From positions 1 to 62,005 of IMG/VR virus record IMGVR_UViG_3300037247_002096: DNA of 62,005 nucleotides, one strand, 5' to 3'. Below the pieces are notes generated by a model. That model was not told the origin of the DNA. It did not search any database and saw only the letters and a list, made by a program, of their open reading frames with translations. The stretch comes from a virus. Made by a program: the position numbers and the translations under genes. Each line of letters begins with the position of its first letter. Positions within the stretch are counted from its first letter, which is position 1. Shown piece by piece: positions 43,232 through 51,439 of the stretch.

Positions 43232-45325
43232 ATGAAAGATGATTTTTTAAAAAAAAATATGACAAAAATGATGTTTTCGGTAGTAGCAATATTGGCTTTT
43301 AGCATTATTGGACTGATCATTTACATTTCAACCACCAGCTTTAACAACACGGTGGCATCCAGCAAACTCAACGCCCTGTCTATCATCGATCAATTCAAAA
43401 CTTTACGTGCCTATTACGTTAAAAGCGTTATCAAAAAGGTCAAAGCCAATGACACCGGCTTGCAAATATCTATCGACCACAAAAACATGGACGATGCTAT
43501 CCCCCTACCTGCAACCATGATTCATGATATGAGCGAATTATTGAGCGGAAAAGGTAAAGACAATATAAAATTGAAACTTTACAGTGATTTCCCGTTTCCA
43601 AATCGTAAAGGTAGAAAATTGGATAGTTTTGGAAAGTCAGCTTTAGCGTTCTTTCAAGCCACTCCGGATCAACCTTTTGTAAAAGAAGAAACATTGAATG
43701 GCCAGTCCGTTGTTCGCGTTGCCGTTGCCGATAAAATGATCGCCAAGGCTTGTGTGAATTGCCACAATACCCGCTACGACACCCCAAAAAATGATTGGAA
43801 ACTGGGCGATGTGCGTGGTGTGCTCGAAGTCATTTCCCCCATCGATACTCAATTAGCAGCAAACAGCGCGATGTTAACCAAAGTAATTAGTATCACCGTT
43901 TTCTGTTTGATCCTGGTGGCTTTGATGGTCGCAGGCGTCTTGATGCAAATGAAGGCAATGAGAAGATCACAAACTGAAAACGCAAAAATAATCTCGATAA
44001 TTGAAAACGCTCCTATCAATATCCTTTTTGCGGATACAGACTTTGATTTGCAATATATGAATAAAGCTTCATTTAAAACTTTAAAGACTTTGGAAAAGAG
44101 TCTTCCTGACAGGGTGGAAAACCTTGTTGGGCAATCGATTGATATTTTCCACAAAAATCCGGCTGTGCAACGAAGAATTCTTTCCGACCCAAAAAATCTC
44201 CCACATCAAGCTAATATCCAACTGGGTCCAGATACTCTGGATCTTTTGTCAAACGCGATTTACGATAATGATAAAAACCATATGGGGTCTATGGTCACAT
44301 GGGCGGTGATCACTGATAAACTTGCGCGGGAACAAAAAACAAAGGAGATGCAAGAACGTGAACAAATGCAGTCTAAAGAGTTGCAAGAAAACGTGGATAG
44401 CATTCTTGATGTTGTGAGTGCCGCCGCCATGGGGGATCTCACCCAAGAGATCACCGTGCAGGGTGATGATGCCATTGGGCAAATGGGCAAAGGGCTGACA
44501 CAATTTTTCTTGGATCTGCGTAAAAATATTTCAGAGATTGCGGATACAGCCCAGACCCTCAGCAGTTCATCAGAGGAATTGAGCACAATCAGTCAAACCA
44601 TGGCGGGCAATGCGGAACAAACTTCCGCTCAGGCAAATGTCGTGTCAACCGCGTCCGAGGAAATCGCTCGCAATGTTGAAACAGTAGCAACAGGTGCGGA
44701 AGAAATGGGCGCAAGCATTAAAGAAATTGCCCGCAATGCCAATGAAGCGGCAAAGGTGGCCAAATCCGCTGTGGTCATCGCCGAAAAGACCAACGAAACA
44801 GTGGGCAAACTGGGTGTCAGTAGTACAGAAATAGGGCAAGTCATAAAAGTCATCACCTCGATTGCAGAGCAAACCAACTTGCTGGCTTTGAACGCAACCA
44901 TCGAGGCGGCTCGTGCTGGAGAAGCCGGAAAGGGCTTTGCAGTTGTCGCCAACGAAGTCAAAGAACTGGCGAACCAAACAGCCAAGGCAACTGAGGAAAT
45001 CAGCCAAAAAATCGAGGCCATTCAATCGGATACTCAAAGCTCCGTTGATGCCATTGCCGAGATCACCATGGTCATTAACCAGATCAACGATATTTCTAAC
45101 ACCATCGCCAGCGCGGTTGAGGAACAGACCGCAACCACGGCGGAAATTGGGCGCAACGTGGAACAAACCGCCAAAGGGAGTAATGAAATATCAGAAAATA
45201 TTTCCGGAGTGGCTAAGGCGGCTCAGGAAACCTCTACAGGTGTCGGGCAAACTCAGCAAGCGGCAACAGACCTGTCAAAAATGGCCGCTGATCTGCAAAA
45301 ACTTGTCAGCCGATTCACTTATTGA
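43232..45325 (+). CDS. Methyl-accepting chemotaxis receptor with heme-type sensor
   Basis: A full-length 697-residue receptor. TM1 at 13-34, a periplasmic DUF3365/Tll0287-type domain with CVNCH at 174-178 (c-type heme motif), TM2 at 217-240, a PAS-like region (255-370), then the long cytoplasmic helices with the conserved tip [20 protein letters not shown] near 548-567. The end lacks a CheR pentapeptide. It would sense redox or a gas and signal through host CheA. A complete receptor in a phage is rare; it probably steers motility of lysogens. ATG follows ACCGGGGAG. Confidence 0.93.
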   Translation: MKDDFLKKNMTKMMFSVVAILAFSIIGLIIYISTTSFNNTVASSKLNALSIIDQFKTLRAYYVKSVIKKVKANDTGLQISIDHKNMDDAIPLPATMIHDMSELLSGKGKDNIKLKLYSDFPFPNRKGRKLDSFGKSALAFFQATPDQPFVKEETLNGQSVVRVAVADKMIAKACVNCHNTRYDTPKNDWKLGDVRGVLEVISPIDTQLAANSAMLTKVISITVFCLILVALMVAGVLMQMKAMRRSQTENAKIISIIENAPINILFADTDFDLQYMNKASFKTLKTLEKSLPDRVENLVGQSIDIFHKNPAVQRRILSDPKNLPHQANIQLGPDTLDLLSNAIYDNDKNHMGSMVTWAVITDKLAREQKTKEMQEREQMQSKELQENVDSILDVVSAAAMGDLTQEITVQGDDAIGQMGKGLTQFFLDLRKNISEIADTAQTLSSSSEELSTISQTMAGNAEQTSAQANVVSTASEEIARNVETVATGAEEMGASIKEIARNANEAAKVAKSAVVIAEKTNETVGKLGVSSTEIGQVIKVITSIAEQTNLLALNATIEAARAGEAGKGFAVVANEVKELANQTAKATEEISQKIEAIQSDTQSSVDAIAEITMVINQINDISNTIASAVEEQTATTAEIGRNVEQTAKGSNEISENISGVAKAAQETSTGVGQTQQAATDLSKMAADLQKLVSRFTY

Positions 45326-45347
45326 TTATGATGAAAGGGGATGGGGG

Positions 45348-46298
45348 ATGGGATTAGAAAAACTTGGTAGGATTGAGAAAATCGATATTAGGGATCAATG
45401 GAAACATGAAGCCAATGATTTTACGCCTTGGTTAGCTGAAGATAGAAATATTCAAATTCTTTCCGAAGCAATTGGCATTGATATTGAGGTTGAAGGAATT
45501 GAAGTCCCGATTGGATCATTTATTGCTGATATTATTGGGAAAGATGAAGAAGGTAGAAAAATTATTATAGAAAATCAATTATCGAAAACCGACCACAAGC
45601 ATTTGGGCCAAATCATCACCTATGCTTCTGGCATCGATGCAAAAATTCAAATATGGATATGTAAAGAAGTCACAGAGGAACATCGGCGGGCAATAGATTG
45701 GTTGAATGAATTTACAACCTCCGAGGTAATATTCTTCGCTTGTGAAATCGAGTTGTGGAAAATTAATGAATCTTTATGCGCCCCTATGTTTAAAGTGGTT
45801 TCAAGTCCAAATGATTGGTCCAAAACAATTAAAACTAACCCAAGTGAAATAAAATCACCTCTTAAAAAAATTCGGTTAGAATTCTGGAATGGCTTTAAAG
45901 AATATATGACAGAAAAAGGAACGGATTTAAGATTGAGAACTCCAGGCTCTAACCATTGGTATACTGTATCTCTAGGCACATCCCATTTTAGTTTAGCCTG
46001 GACTATCAATACAAAAGAAAACCGATTGGGATGTGAACTTTATATGGGCGGGAAACCCGCAAAGAAATATTTTTCTAAGCTCTGTGAAATGAAAGAAGAA
46101 ATCGAAAACGAAATTGGACCCCTAATTTGGATGGAATTGCCTGATAAAACAGCTTGCAGGATCATTGTTTACCATGATGGTGATATTAAAAACAAATCTC
46201 AATGGCCAGATCTCTATAATTGGCTCGGTGAAAAAGCGGAGGCGTTTCATTTGGCGTTCTCTAAAAGGGCAAAAAAAATATCAACTGAGCAGGAATAA
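45348..46298 (+). CDS. DUF4268 nuclease-like protein
   Basis: A 316-residue protein; ATG 45348 with GGGG upstream is chosen over a longer open frame that lies under the receptor gene. Residues 28-90 (WLAEDRNIQILSEAIGI, FIADIIGKDEEGR, IIIENQLSKTDHKHLGQ) match the N-terminal D-ExQ restriction-like fold of DUF4268/NucS relatives; the C-terminus is the DUF4268 domain. Family members are linked to defence and restriction. It stands directly before the methyltransferase. Confidence 0.85.
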   Translation: MGLEKLGRIEKIDIRDQWKHEANDFTPWLAEDRNIQILSEAIGIDIEVEGIEVPIGSFIADIIGKDEEGRKIIIENQLSKTDHKHLGQIITYASGIDAKIQIWICKEVTEEHRRAIDWLNEFTTSEVIFFACEIELWKINESLCAPMFKVVSSPNDWSKTIKTNPSEIKSPLKKIRLEFWNGFKEYMTEKGTDLRLRTPGSNHWYTVSLGTSHFSLAWTINTKENRLGCELYMGGKPAKKYFSKLCEMKEEIENEIGPLIWMELPDKTACRIIVYHDGDIKNKSQWPDLYNWLGEKAEAFHLAFSKRAKKISTEQE

Positions 46299-46324
46299 AA
46301 GGCAGTTATGGAAAGGATTGAATA

Positions 46325-47281
46325 ATGCCTAGTTATAATATTGGGAGTTTATTTGCAGGGATAGGTGGTATTGACCGTGGTTTTCAGGATGCGGGTTTTA
46401 AAATAAAATGGTCCAATGAAATTGACAAAAAAGCTTGTAAAACCTTTTCAGTCAATTTCAGTCACAAAATGTATTCCGGCGATATAAAAAATTTAATTGT
46501 AGCGAATTTGTCAAAAGTTGATGTTTTGACAGCTGGTTTTCCTTGTCAACCTTTTTCCATAGCTGGTTATAGAAAAGGGTTGATGGATGAGCGGGGAGGA
46601 GCTATTTTTTTTCAAATGATGCGGATAATAAAAGGATTAAAACCGAGAGTTATTTTCCTTGAAAATGTTAAAAATTTAACTACTCATGATAAGGGAAGAA
46701 CGTTAAAGATTATAATGGAAGCTCTTATAGAGGCGGGATATCAATCCCCGAAGTATGCGATTTTAAACACTTGCGAATATTCTCAGTTGCCACAAAATCG
46801 GGAACGGCTTTTTATTGTTGGTTTTAAATATAAAAAAGATCAAGTCCGCTTTAATTTTCCAGAAAAAGAAAAGAAACAAAAAACCATTAAACAATTATTG
46901 GAAACAAAAATTCCAGAAAAATTTTATTATGATCAATTAGGATCAAAAATTTTTCCTACGTTGCAGAAAGCCATTACAAGAGTGGATACATGTTATCAAT
47001 GGCGAAGGAAATATGTCCGGGAAAATAAAAGCAATATGTGCCCAACTCTAACAGCTAATATGGGGACCGGTGGCCATAATGTTCCTTTGATATTGGATAA
47101 GGGCCGAATAAGAAAACTGACCCCAAAAGAATGTGCCAAGTTTCAAGGCTTTCCAAAAGATTTTATTCTTCCAGAAAATATGACAAATTCGGACCTTTAT
47201 AAACAGATTGGCAATAGTGTCAGCGTCCCAGTTGTAACTCGAATCGCACATAATATTCTGGAGGCCATTAGTAATTCATGA
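46325..47281 (+). CDS. DNA cytosine-5 methyltransferase
   Basis: A 318-residue enzyme with motif I LFAGIGGIDRGF (residues 9-20), motif IV GFPCQPFS (catalytic C74), ENVKN (motif VI), QNRERLFIVGF (motif VIII) and a C-terminal QIGNSV (motif X). It methylates C5 of cytosine at an unknown site. It overlaps the next gene by ATGA, the layout of a type II restriction-modification pair. Confidence 0.95.
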   Translation: MPSYNIGSLFAGIGGIDRGFQDAGFKIKWSNEIDKKACKTFSVNFSHKMYSGDIKNLIVANLSKVDVLTAGFPCQPFSIAGYRKGLMDERGGAIFFQMMRIIKGLKPRVIFLENVKNLTTHDKGRTLKIIMEALIEAGYQSPKYAILNTCEYSQLPQNRERLFIVGFKYKKDQVRFNFPEKEKKQKTIKQLLETKIPEKFYYDQLGSKIFPTLQKAITRVDTCYQWRRKYVRENKSNMCPTLTANMGTGGHNVPLILDKGRIRKLTPKECAKFQGFPKDFILPENMTNSDLYKQIGNSVSVPVVTRIAHNILEAISNS

Positions 47282-47754
47282 ATAAAAAATTCACTGAAAA
47301 AAAATGGGAAATTAACCTTACTGGAATTTCTGAAGGAATTTTCAAACCGCAACATGGAACTGCAAATGAAATGATCGCTGTTGGAAGAACAATCAAAGCA
47401 GGATTCCCTACCTCCAGGTCAGATATTACAAATGCCACCTATGATGCAATCGTTGAAGTTGATGGGGGTAAAAAATTATTAAGAATCCAAATCAAAGGAA
47501 CAACCACCGGGACTGTGTCTCTTATTGGTGGACATAGAAGTGGCAAACAAATAGATAAAAATGCACCAAAAAGAATATATAAATATTCAGAAAAAAATTG
47601 CGATATTTTTATTGGAATAAATTCTCATAATGGTGATTGCTACATAATCCCAGCATCACACCTTAAAAAATGGGGTGGTACTAAGGCATTATCAAAATTA
47701 CAAGATTATAAGGAAAAATGGCAACATTTGGTCGATGTTGCAAAGAAAGCTTAA
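47278..47754 (+). CDS. PD-(D/E)XK endonuclease, likely restriction partner
   Basis: A 158-residue protein with TYDAIVEVDGGKKLLRIQIK near residues 57-79, that is D, then a Q-I-K strand as in the PDDEXK_5 group of group-I-intron endonucleases and related restriction enzymes. It is translationally coupled to the C5 methyltransferase, so a restriction role is inferred. The catalytic E is replaced by Q, as in some of this group. Confidence 0.75.
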   Translation: MNKKFTEKKWEINLTGISEGIFKPQHGTANEMIAVGRTIKAGFPTSRSDITNATYDAIVEVDGGKKLLRIQIKGTTTGTVSLIGGHRSGKQIDKNAPKRIYKYSEKNCDIFIGINSHNGDCYIIPASHLKKWGGTKALSKLQDYKEKWQHLVDVAKKA

Positions 47755-47762
47755 AACATAAT

Positions 47763-47790
47763 GCCAAAAATGAGTAAATGAACGGGGATG
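47763..47790 (+). repeat. Cassette leader repeat, copy 1
   Basis: GCCAAAAATGAGTAAATGAA followed by CGGGGATG. Same sequence type as 48531, 49516, 49857 and 50136. It contains a three-codon frame (ATG AGT AAA TGA) and ends in the ribosome site of the next cargo gene. Confidence 0.85.
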
Positions 47791-47794
47791 TGTG

Positions 47795-48514
47795 ATGGTG
47801 ATAGTACCGTGGGAATATTACAATGTTTTGTGCGATAAAAGATTAGAAATATTTTGTTGCATTTTTTGTGGTGATAAAACAGAATCACGAGATCATGTCA
47901 TATCAAAAGTTTTTTTAGATAAACCTTATCCAAACGAATTACCAACAATTGGTGCGTGTATAGATTGCAATCGAGGATTTTCTATGGATGAAGAATACCT
48001 TGCTTGTTTGATTGAATGTGTTTTGAGCGGAACTACCAACTATGAAAATATTAAACGAGAAAAAGTAAGACACATTTTAAAACGCAAACCCTCTTTAGTA
48101 ATAAGATTAAAAAAAAGTAAAAAATCAACTTATGGGCAAATATGTTTTATCCCGGAAAATGATAGAGTCAAAAATATTATTATCAAAATTGCAAAGGCTC
48201 TAATAGGATTTGAGCTTACAAAACTGGTATTTCAAAAACCGTTTAAAGTAAGTTACTTACCGATTCCCAATATGACGCAAAAAGAAAGATTAAGTTTTGA
48301 AAGATTACCAGATTGTCTTTTGTGGCCAGAGATTGGTACAAGAACATTTCAAAGGATGGTTTTGGGAAATTTTGGAATGGGGAAAAACGCAATATGGTGC
48401 GATGTTCAACCAGGAAGGTTTCGTTTCTCAGCTATTCATTTACAAACAGAAATAATTATTCGCTTTGTCATCTCAGAATATCTGGCTTGTGAGGTTGTTT
48501 GGGATGATGATTGA
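47795..48514 (+). CDS. HNH-type endonuclease
   Basis: A 239-residue protein, ATG 47795 with CGGGG upstream. CIFCGDKTESRDHVISK (residues 21-37) and CIDCNRGFS (residues ~54-62) give the C-x2-C ... DHV ... C-x2-CN layout of a zinc-bound HNH nuclease. The long C-terminal region is beta-rich and unassigned. Directly follows the restriction-modification pair, so defence is likely. Confidence 0.8.
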   Translation: MVIVPWEYYNVLCDKRLEIFCCIFCGDKTESRDHVISKVFLDKPYPNELPTIGACIDCNRGFSMDEEYLACLIECVLSGTTNYENIKREKVRHILKRKPSLVIRLKKSKKSTYGQICFIPENDRVKNIIIKIAKALIGFELTKLVFQKPFKVSYLPIPNMTQKERLSFERLPDCLLWPEIGTRTFQRMVLGNFGMGKNAIWCDVQPGRFRFSAIHLQTEIIIRFVISEYLACEVVWDDD

Positions 48515-48530
48515 TTTTTAAGTAAATAAC

Positions 48531-48558
48531 CCGGCCAAAAATGAGTAAATGAAGGGGG
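48531..48558 (+). repeat. Cassette leader repeat, copy 2
   Basis: CCGGCCAAAAATGAGTAAAT then GAAGGGGGG. No rightward gene follows at once: the HicB gene reads toward it. This copy seems to be left from a lost or displaced cassette. Confidence 0.88.
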
Positions 48559-48564
48559 GTTGAC

Positions 48565-48924
48565 CTACCTGAATCCTTTGCCAATTCCTGCGGCAATAAA
48601 AGATAAAGCTAATTTATTCATAGATATATTTTCAGCTTTTGCCATCGCCGCCAATCTTGCATGGAGTGATTTTGGTAATCGCTGGACATACTGGCCGCTG
48701 TGAGATTTCCCCGGTTTTGGTATTTCCTGTTTAAGGCTCTTGGCAATTTTCAGCCAATACCACACGGCGTCCTGCCCGTTTTTAAGCACATCTTCCAGTG
48801 TCTTCCCATCCGACATACAACCGGGCAGATCGGGATAGGTTATAAAAAACCCACCTCCAGCACCATCCTCCGGTAATATTGTCACCTCAAAAGGGTATTT
48901 CGTGATCTCTTTATCTTTTTTCAT
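48565..48924 (-). CDS. HicB-like antitoxin, orphan
   Basis: A 119-residue protein with the HicB domain (FEVTILPEDGAGGGFFITYP, DLPGCMSDG) and a C-terminal ribbon-helix-helix type end (RLPKSLHARLAAMAKAENIS). No HicA toxin lies on either side, so it is an orphan. HicB proteins repress their own promoter; a perfect palindrome sits just upstream. It may act as a repressor or neutralise a host HicA. Confidence 0.87.
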   Translation of the reverse strand: MKKDKEITKYPFEVTILPEDGAGGGFFITYPDLPGCMSDGKTLEDVLKNGQDAVWYWLKIAKSLKQEIPKPGKSHSGQYVQRLPKSLHARLAAMAKAENISMNKLALSFIAAGIGKGFR

Positions 48925-48930
48925 TTACAG

Positions 48931-48952
48931 ATGATACCATATATGGTATCAT
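48931..48952. promoter_or_regulatory. 22-bp palindromic operator
   Basis: ATGATACCATA and its exact reverse complement meet at 48941/48942. It lies 6 bp before the HicB start and 28 bp before the 48981 gene, so it can control both directions. HicB autorepression is the likely use. Confidence 0.88.
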
Positions 48953-48980
48953 TAAGGAAGCTAAATAAAGGAGGATGGGG

Positions 48981-49397
48981 ATGAAGATATACTATCGTAA
49001 AACATTTAAAATCGGCCTGATATTTCTGGTCTCTTGGGCGATTCTATCCGCTGGTATTGCACGAGCGGATGCGCCGACCATTTCAACTGGTATTGGTTTC
49101 ATGGAGATTTGTGAATCAAAAGAAACCCATTTTGTGTGGGCTTGCCTATCTTATATTGAGGGTTGGCGGTATGGTTTTTTTGCCGCACGGTACAAAGGGG
49201 GGGGAACCCACCAGTCTGAGTTTAATTTACCTGCTGAAGCAACCTATGACCAAATCAAAATGGTGGTGTTGAAATATTTACACGCTCATCCCGAAGAGCT
49301 TCACAAGGCCTCTTATTGGTTGATAAAAGATGCGCTTGTGGAAGCGTTCCCCTGGGAAAACAAACACAAGCTTGGGGTTCAAGGTTTTCTTAATTAA
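48981..49397 (+). CDS. Secreted Rap1a/Tai-type immunity-like protein
   Basis: A 138-residue protein; ATG 48981 is 6 bases after AAGGAGG. Signal peptide to ARA-DA (residue ~30). The mature part has the Rap1a/Tai plan: FMEIC, W-C-SYIEGWRYGF, LP-EATYDQIKMVVLKYL-HPEELHKAS, AL-EAFPW. Such periplasmic proteins neutralise type VI secreted amidases. The usual second disulphide cysteines appear reduced in number. Likely protects the lysogen. Confidence 0.8.
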   Translation: MKIYYRKTFKIGLIFLVSWAILSAGIARADAPTISTGIGFMEICESKETHFVWACLSYIEGWRYGFFAARYKGGGTHQSEFNLPAEATYDQIKMVVLKYLHAHPEELHKASYWLIKDALVEAFPWENKHKLGVQGFLN

Positions 49398-49412
49398 TAA
49401 TGGGGGATGGGG

Positions 49413-49499
49413 ATGAAAGATGGAATGAAATTTTGGCTTTTCGTCCTTTTTATGATCAGCTTTTATTGGTCGTGGAAATATTTCACATCTACTTACTAA
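49413..49499 (+). CDS. 28-residue membrane peptide
   Basis: ATG 49413 follows TGGGGGATGGGG. The peptide KFWLFVLFMISFYWSWKYF is one hydrophobic, aromatic helix. It sits between the immunity-like gene and a leader repeat. Evidence is the ribosome site and sharp hydrophobicity only. Confidence 0.45.
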   Translation: MKDGMKFWLFVLFMISFYWSWKYFTSTY

Positions 49500-49515
49500 T
49501 TATCAGGATTCCAAA

Positions 49516-49543
49516 CCGGCCAAAAATGATTAAATAAAGGAGG
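49516..49543 (+). repeat. Cassette leader repeat, copy 3
   Basis: CCGGCCAAAAATGATTAAAT followed by AAAGGAGG. It leads to the 49552 gene, whose ribosome site is within it. Confidence 0.88.
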
Positions 49544-49551
49544 ATTAAATT

Positions 49552-49845
49552 ATGTTAAAAAGGTTCAAACTTAAAATGCCGGATTTAGAGGGGTTGCAAT
49601 ATAATGGTGATAACCGTCAACAAATACTTGAATTTATAAGACCCAAAATTAAAATTTCTCTTGATTACGAAGAAGAATCCCCTAAAAAGTTGATTATTAA
49701 TACAGCGGATGATGAACATCATCTTGAAATCGGAAGTTGGATTTTGAAATGGGAGGAACAAATGGGTATTAGTCTCGAATATAAATATGTATTTTTAGTC
49801 TGCAATGCCTTTATGGTTAGAATATTTTTAGAGGAAAAGAAATAG
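49552..49845 (+). CDS. PGDYG-like small protein
   Basis: A 97-residue protein with LQYNGDNRQQILEFI near residues 16-30 and GSWILKWEEQ near 64-73, the same plan as the phage protein at 4840 (VQYTG, DWIIKG). It is therefore a divergent relative of that family within the cargo region. Role unknown. It ends with TAG. Confidence 0.6.
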   Translation: MLKRFKLKMPDLEGLQYNGDNRQQILEFIRPKIKISLDYEEESPKKLIINTADDEHHLEIGSWILKWEEQMGISLEYKYVFLVCNAFMVRIFLEEKK

Positions 49846-49856
49846 CTAGCGGAAAA

Positions 49857-49887
49857 CCGGCCAAAAATGAGTAAATGAAGGGGGATG
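49857..49887 (+). repeat. Cassette leader repeat, copy 4
   Basis: CCGGCCAAAAATGAGTAAAT followed by GAAGGGGGATG. Leads to the 49899 gene. Confidence 0.88.
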
Positions 49888-49898
49888 GGGGATGGGGG

Positions 49899-50150
49899 AT
49901 GTGGGATTGGAAAATTTGGCGAATAACTGATTCTCCATTAAAAAATTTATTGCGATCTTTTGCCATAATAGGAATCGGAACGATCATTATTCCTGATAAC
50001 CATTGGATGACCCATGTTGTTGTGGCGAATGAAGCTCTAAAGATGTATAGATTATGGGCCGAGGGAAGAGCTCTGGATAAAAAATTTAAGGCCGATATGA
50101 AAAAATACGTGGATGATATAAAAAAATGGCAAATAGCCAGCCAAAACTGA
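49899..50150 (+). CDS. Small membrane-anchored protein
   Basis: An 83-residue protein; ATG 49899 after GGGGGATGGGGG. A hydrophobic helix at about residues 17-34 (LRSFAIIGIGTIIIP) and a basic helical end. Its last bases belong to the next leader repeat. Function unknown. Confidence 0.5.
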   Translation: MWDWKIWRITDSPLKNLLRSFAIIGIGTIIIPDNHWMTHVVVANEALKMYRLWAEGRALDKKFKADMKKYVDDIKKWQIASQN

Positions 50151-50166
50151 GTAAATGAAGGGGGAT
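50136..50166 (+). repeat. Cassette leader repeat, copy 5
   Basis: GCCAGCCAAAACTGAGTAAA followed by TGAAGGGGGAT. It overlaps the end of the 49899 gene and supplies the ribosome site of the 50171 gene. Confidence 0.82.
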
Positions 50167-50170
50167 TGGG

Positions 50171-51055
50171 ATGGAGAAAAATAAAATACCTAAAGCCACG
50201 CATTCAGGAATTCTTGAAATCGGGGAAATAAAAATTCAATGTTATGTTTTAGAAGATCGAACAAGGGTAATTTCCCAGGGCGGAATGGGAAAGGCACTTG
50301 GAAAAAGTCGAGGACGCGATTTAGCCGTTTTCTTAACAAGAAAGGGACTCAAACCCTTTATTTCTAAACAACTCCTCGACGACATCAAAAAACCCAGACT
50401 TTTCATTCCGCCGCATGGCGGAAAGCCTGGATATGCATATAAAGCAACGGTTCTAGCTGATATTTGTGAAGCTGTTTTAAAATGTAGAGCAGAAGGAAAA
50501 CTTAAAGCCCAACTTAAACATATTGCGACACAATGTGAAATTCTTGTGCGAGCTTTTATGAAAGTTGGAATTATCGCATTGGTGGATGATGCGACTGAAT
50601 TTTCCAAGCTGAAATCTGAATATAGACAATTATTTAAAGAGTTTATAAGAGATGAAGCGGGAAAATGGGAGAAGCAATTCCCAGATGATATTTATGATAT
50701 TTTCTATAAAATTTATGAGCTTCCTAGGTCCGAGAATAAAAATAAGCACCCTTTATTTTTTGCTAATTTGACACGTAAATATATTTATGAGCCATTGGCT
50801 GGAAGCAATGGTGGGCTTTTAAAAATGCTTGATGAAAAAAATCCAATATTAATTTCAAATTCTGGGAAAAAAAAGAGAAAATTTAAATTTCACCAATTTC
50901 TTGAAAAAATAGGAATAAATACCCTCCAGCAACATATGTGGCAATTAATTGGTATTGGGAAGGCATCTTCAAATAAAAATTCATTTAATAGAAATTTTAA
51001 TAGGACATTTTCTAAAAATTATCAATTCCATTTATTTGATGAAGATGAAGAATAA
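50171..51055 (+). CDS. P63C-domain protein 1
   Basis: A 294-residue protein. The C-terminal half (ALVDDATEF, FIRDEAGKWEKQFPDDIYDIFYKIYEL) matches the P63C domain found in phage antirepressor-like proteins. The N-terminal half (CYVLEDRTRVISQGGMGKALG) is the companion DNA-related domain. A paralogue is at 51842, with a HigA-like regulator and shared repeats between them. Probable antirepressor or regulator. Confidence 0.85.
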   Translation: MEKNKIPKATHSGILEIGEIKIQCYVLEDRTRVISQGGMGKALGKSRGRDLAVFLTRKGLKPFISKQLLDDIKKPRLFIPPHGGKPGYAYKATVLADICEAVLKCRAEGKLKAQLKHIATQCEILVRAFMKVGIIALVDDATEFSKLKSEYRQLFKEFIRDEAGKWEKQFPDDIYDIFYKIYELPRSENKNKHPLFFANLTRKYIYEPLAGSNGGLLKMLDEKNPILISNSGKKKRKFKFHQFLEKIGINTLQQHMWQLIGIGKASSNKNSFNRNFNRTFSKNYQFHLFDEDEE

Positions 51056-51114
51056 CCAAAATAAGGCCGAATTTACATAATTTATCTTATGGAAATTAAT
51101 AATAATATAAGAAC

Positions 51115-51139
51115 TTGGCCACAAACCGTCCACAAGTCG
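51115..51139 (+). repeat. Double GGCCACAA-type site 1
   Basis: TTGGCCACAAACCGTCCACA followed by AGTCG: two boxes (GGCCACAA and GTCCACAA) one helical turn plus apart. Repeated at 51342, 51401 and 51802. Candidate operator for the HigA-like protein; GTCCACA also resembles part of a DnaA box. Confidence 0.85.
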
Positions 51140-51184
51140 AAAATCGGGGTTAAAGCGGGTTGTTAAGTCATTGATTTATAAAGT

Positions 51185-51227
51185 GGCCCCATCGTCTAGG
51201 GGTAAGGACGCTGGCCTCTCACGCCAG
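51185..51227 (+). tRNA. 5' half of a tRNA-Glu(CUC), truncated
   Basis: GGCCCCATCGTCTAGGGGTA then AGGACGCTGGC with loop CTCTCAC and GCCAG reproduces acceptor 5' strand, D-arm and anticodon arm of a tRNA-Glu with anticodon CTC. Variable loop, T-arm and 3' acceptor strand are missing, so it is not a working tRNA. It is what an attachment core copied from a host gene would look like. The arm is extended by GAC/GTC and followed by TTT, so it may also terminate transcription. Confidence 0.8.
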
Positions 51228-51341
51228 CGTCTTTCTCATATTATCAAAATACGAGCCATCGATTCTTTCCAGTTTCCTTTATTTTTCAATAGCATAGCCT
51301 ACCTCGCTTTAACCCCATTCTCAAAAAGGCCAAATTTTAGG

Positions 51342-51366
51342 TGGCCACAAACCGTCCACAAGTCGC
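51342..51366 (+). repeat. Double GGCCACAA-type site 2
   Basis: Same 25-bp sequence as 51115 except the first base pair. Lies before the HigA-like gene. Confidence 0.85.
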
Positions 51367-51400
51367 CATTTTAGGTTATTATAGGGGGTGTAATTCACAG

Positions 51401-51425
51401 GTGGCCACAAGTTGGCCACAAGTCG
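51401..51425 (+). repeat. Double GGCCACAA-type site 3
   Basis: GTGGCCACAAGTTGGCCACA then AGTCG. Both boxes are GGCCACAA here. It ends at the ribosome site of the HigA-like gene, ideal for autorepression. Confidence 0.87.
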
Positions 51426-51439
51426 AAAGGGGGATGGAT

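Larger units (their letters stand above)
51056..51439. other. 384-bp regulatory gap with repeats and tRNA half
   Basis: No gene. It holds three of four GGCCACAA-type double repeats (51115, 51342, 51401) and a 5' half of a tRNA-Glu (51185-51227). It is the strongest candidate for an attachment site, an operator region or an accessory origin. Confidence 0.7.

Noticed and set aside
44629-45166. Leftward open frames opposite the chemoreceptor tip
   Set aside because: Shadow of the conserved receptor helices.
44913-45347. N-terminal extension of the DUF4268 gene into the receptor gene
   Set aside because: The segment lies in another frame under the well-supported receptor and has no domain; ATG 45348 has a good ribosome site.
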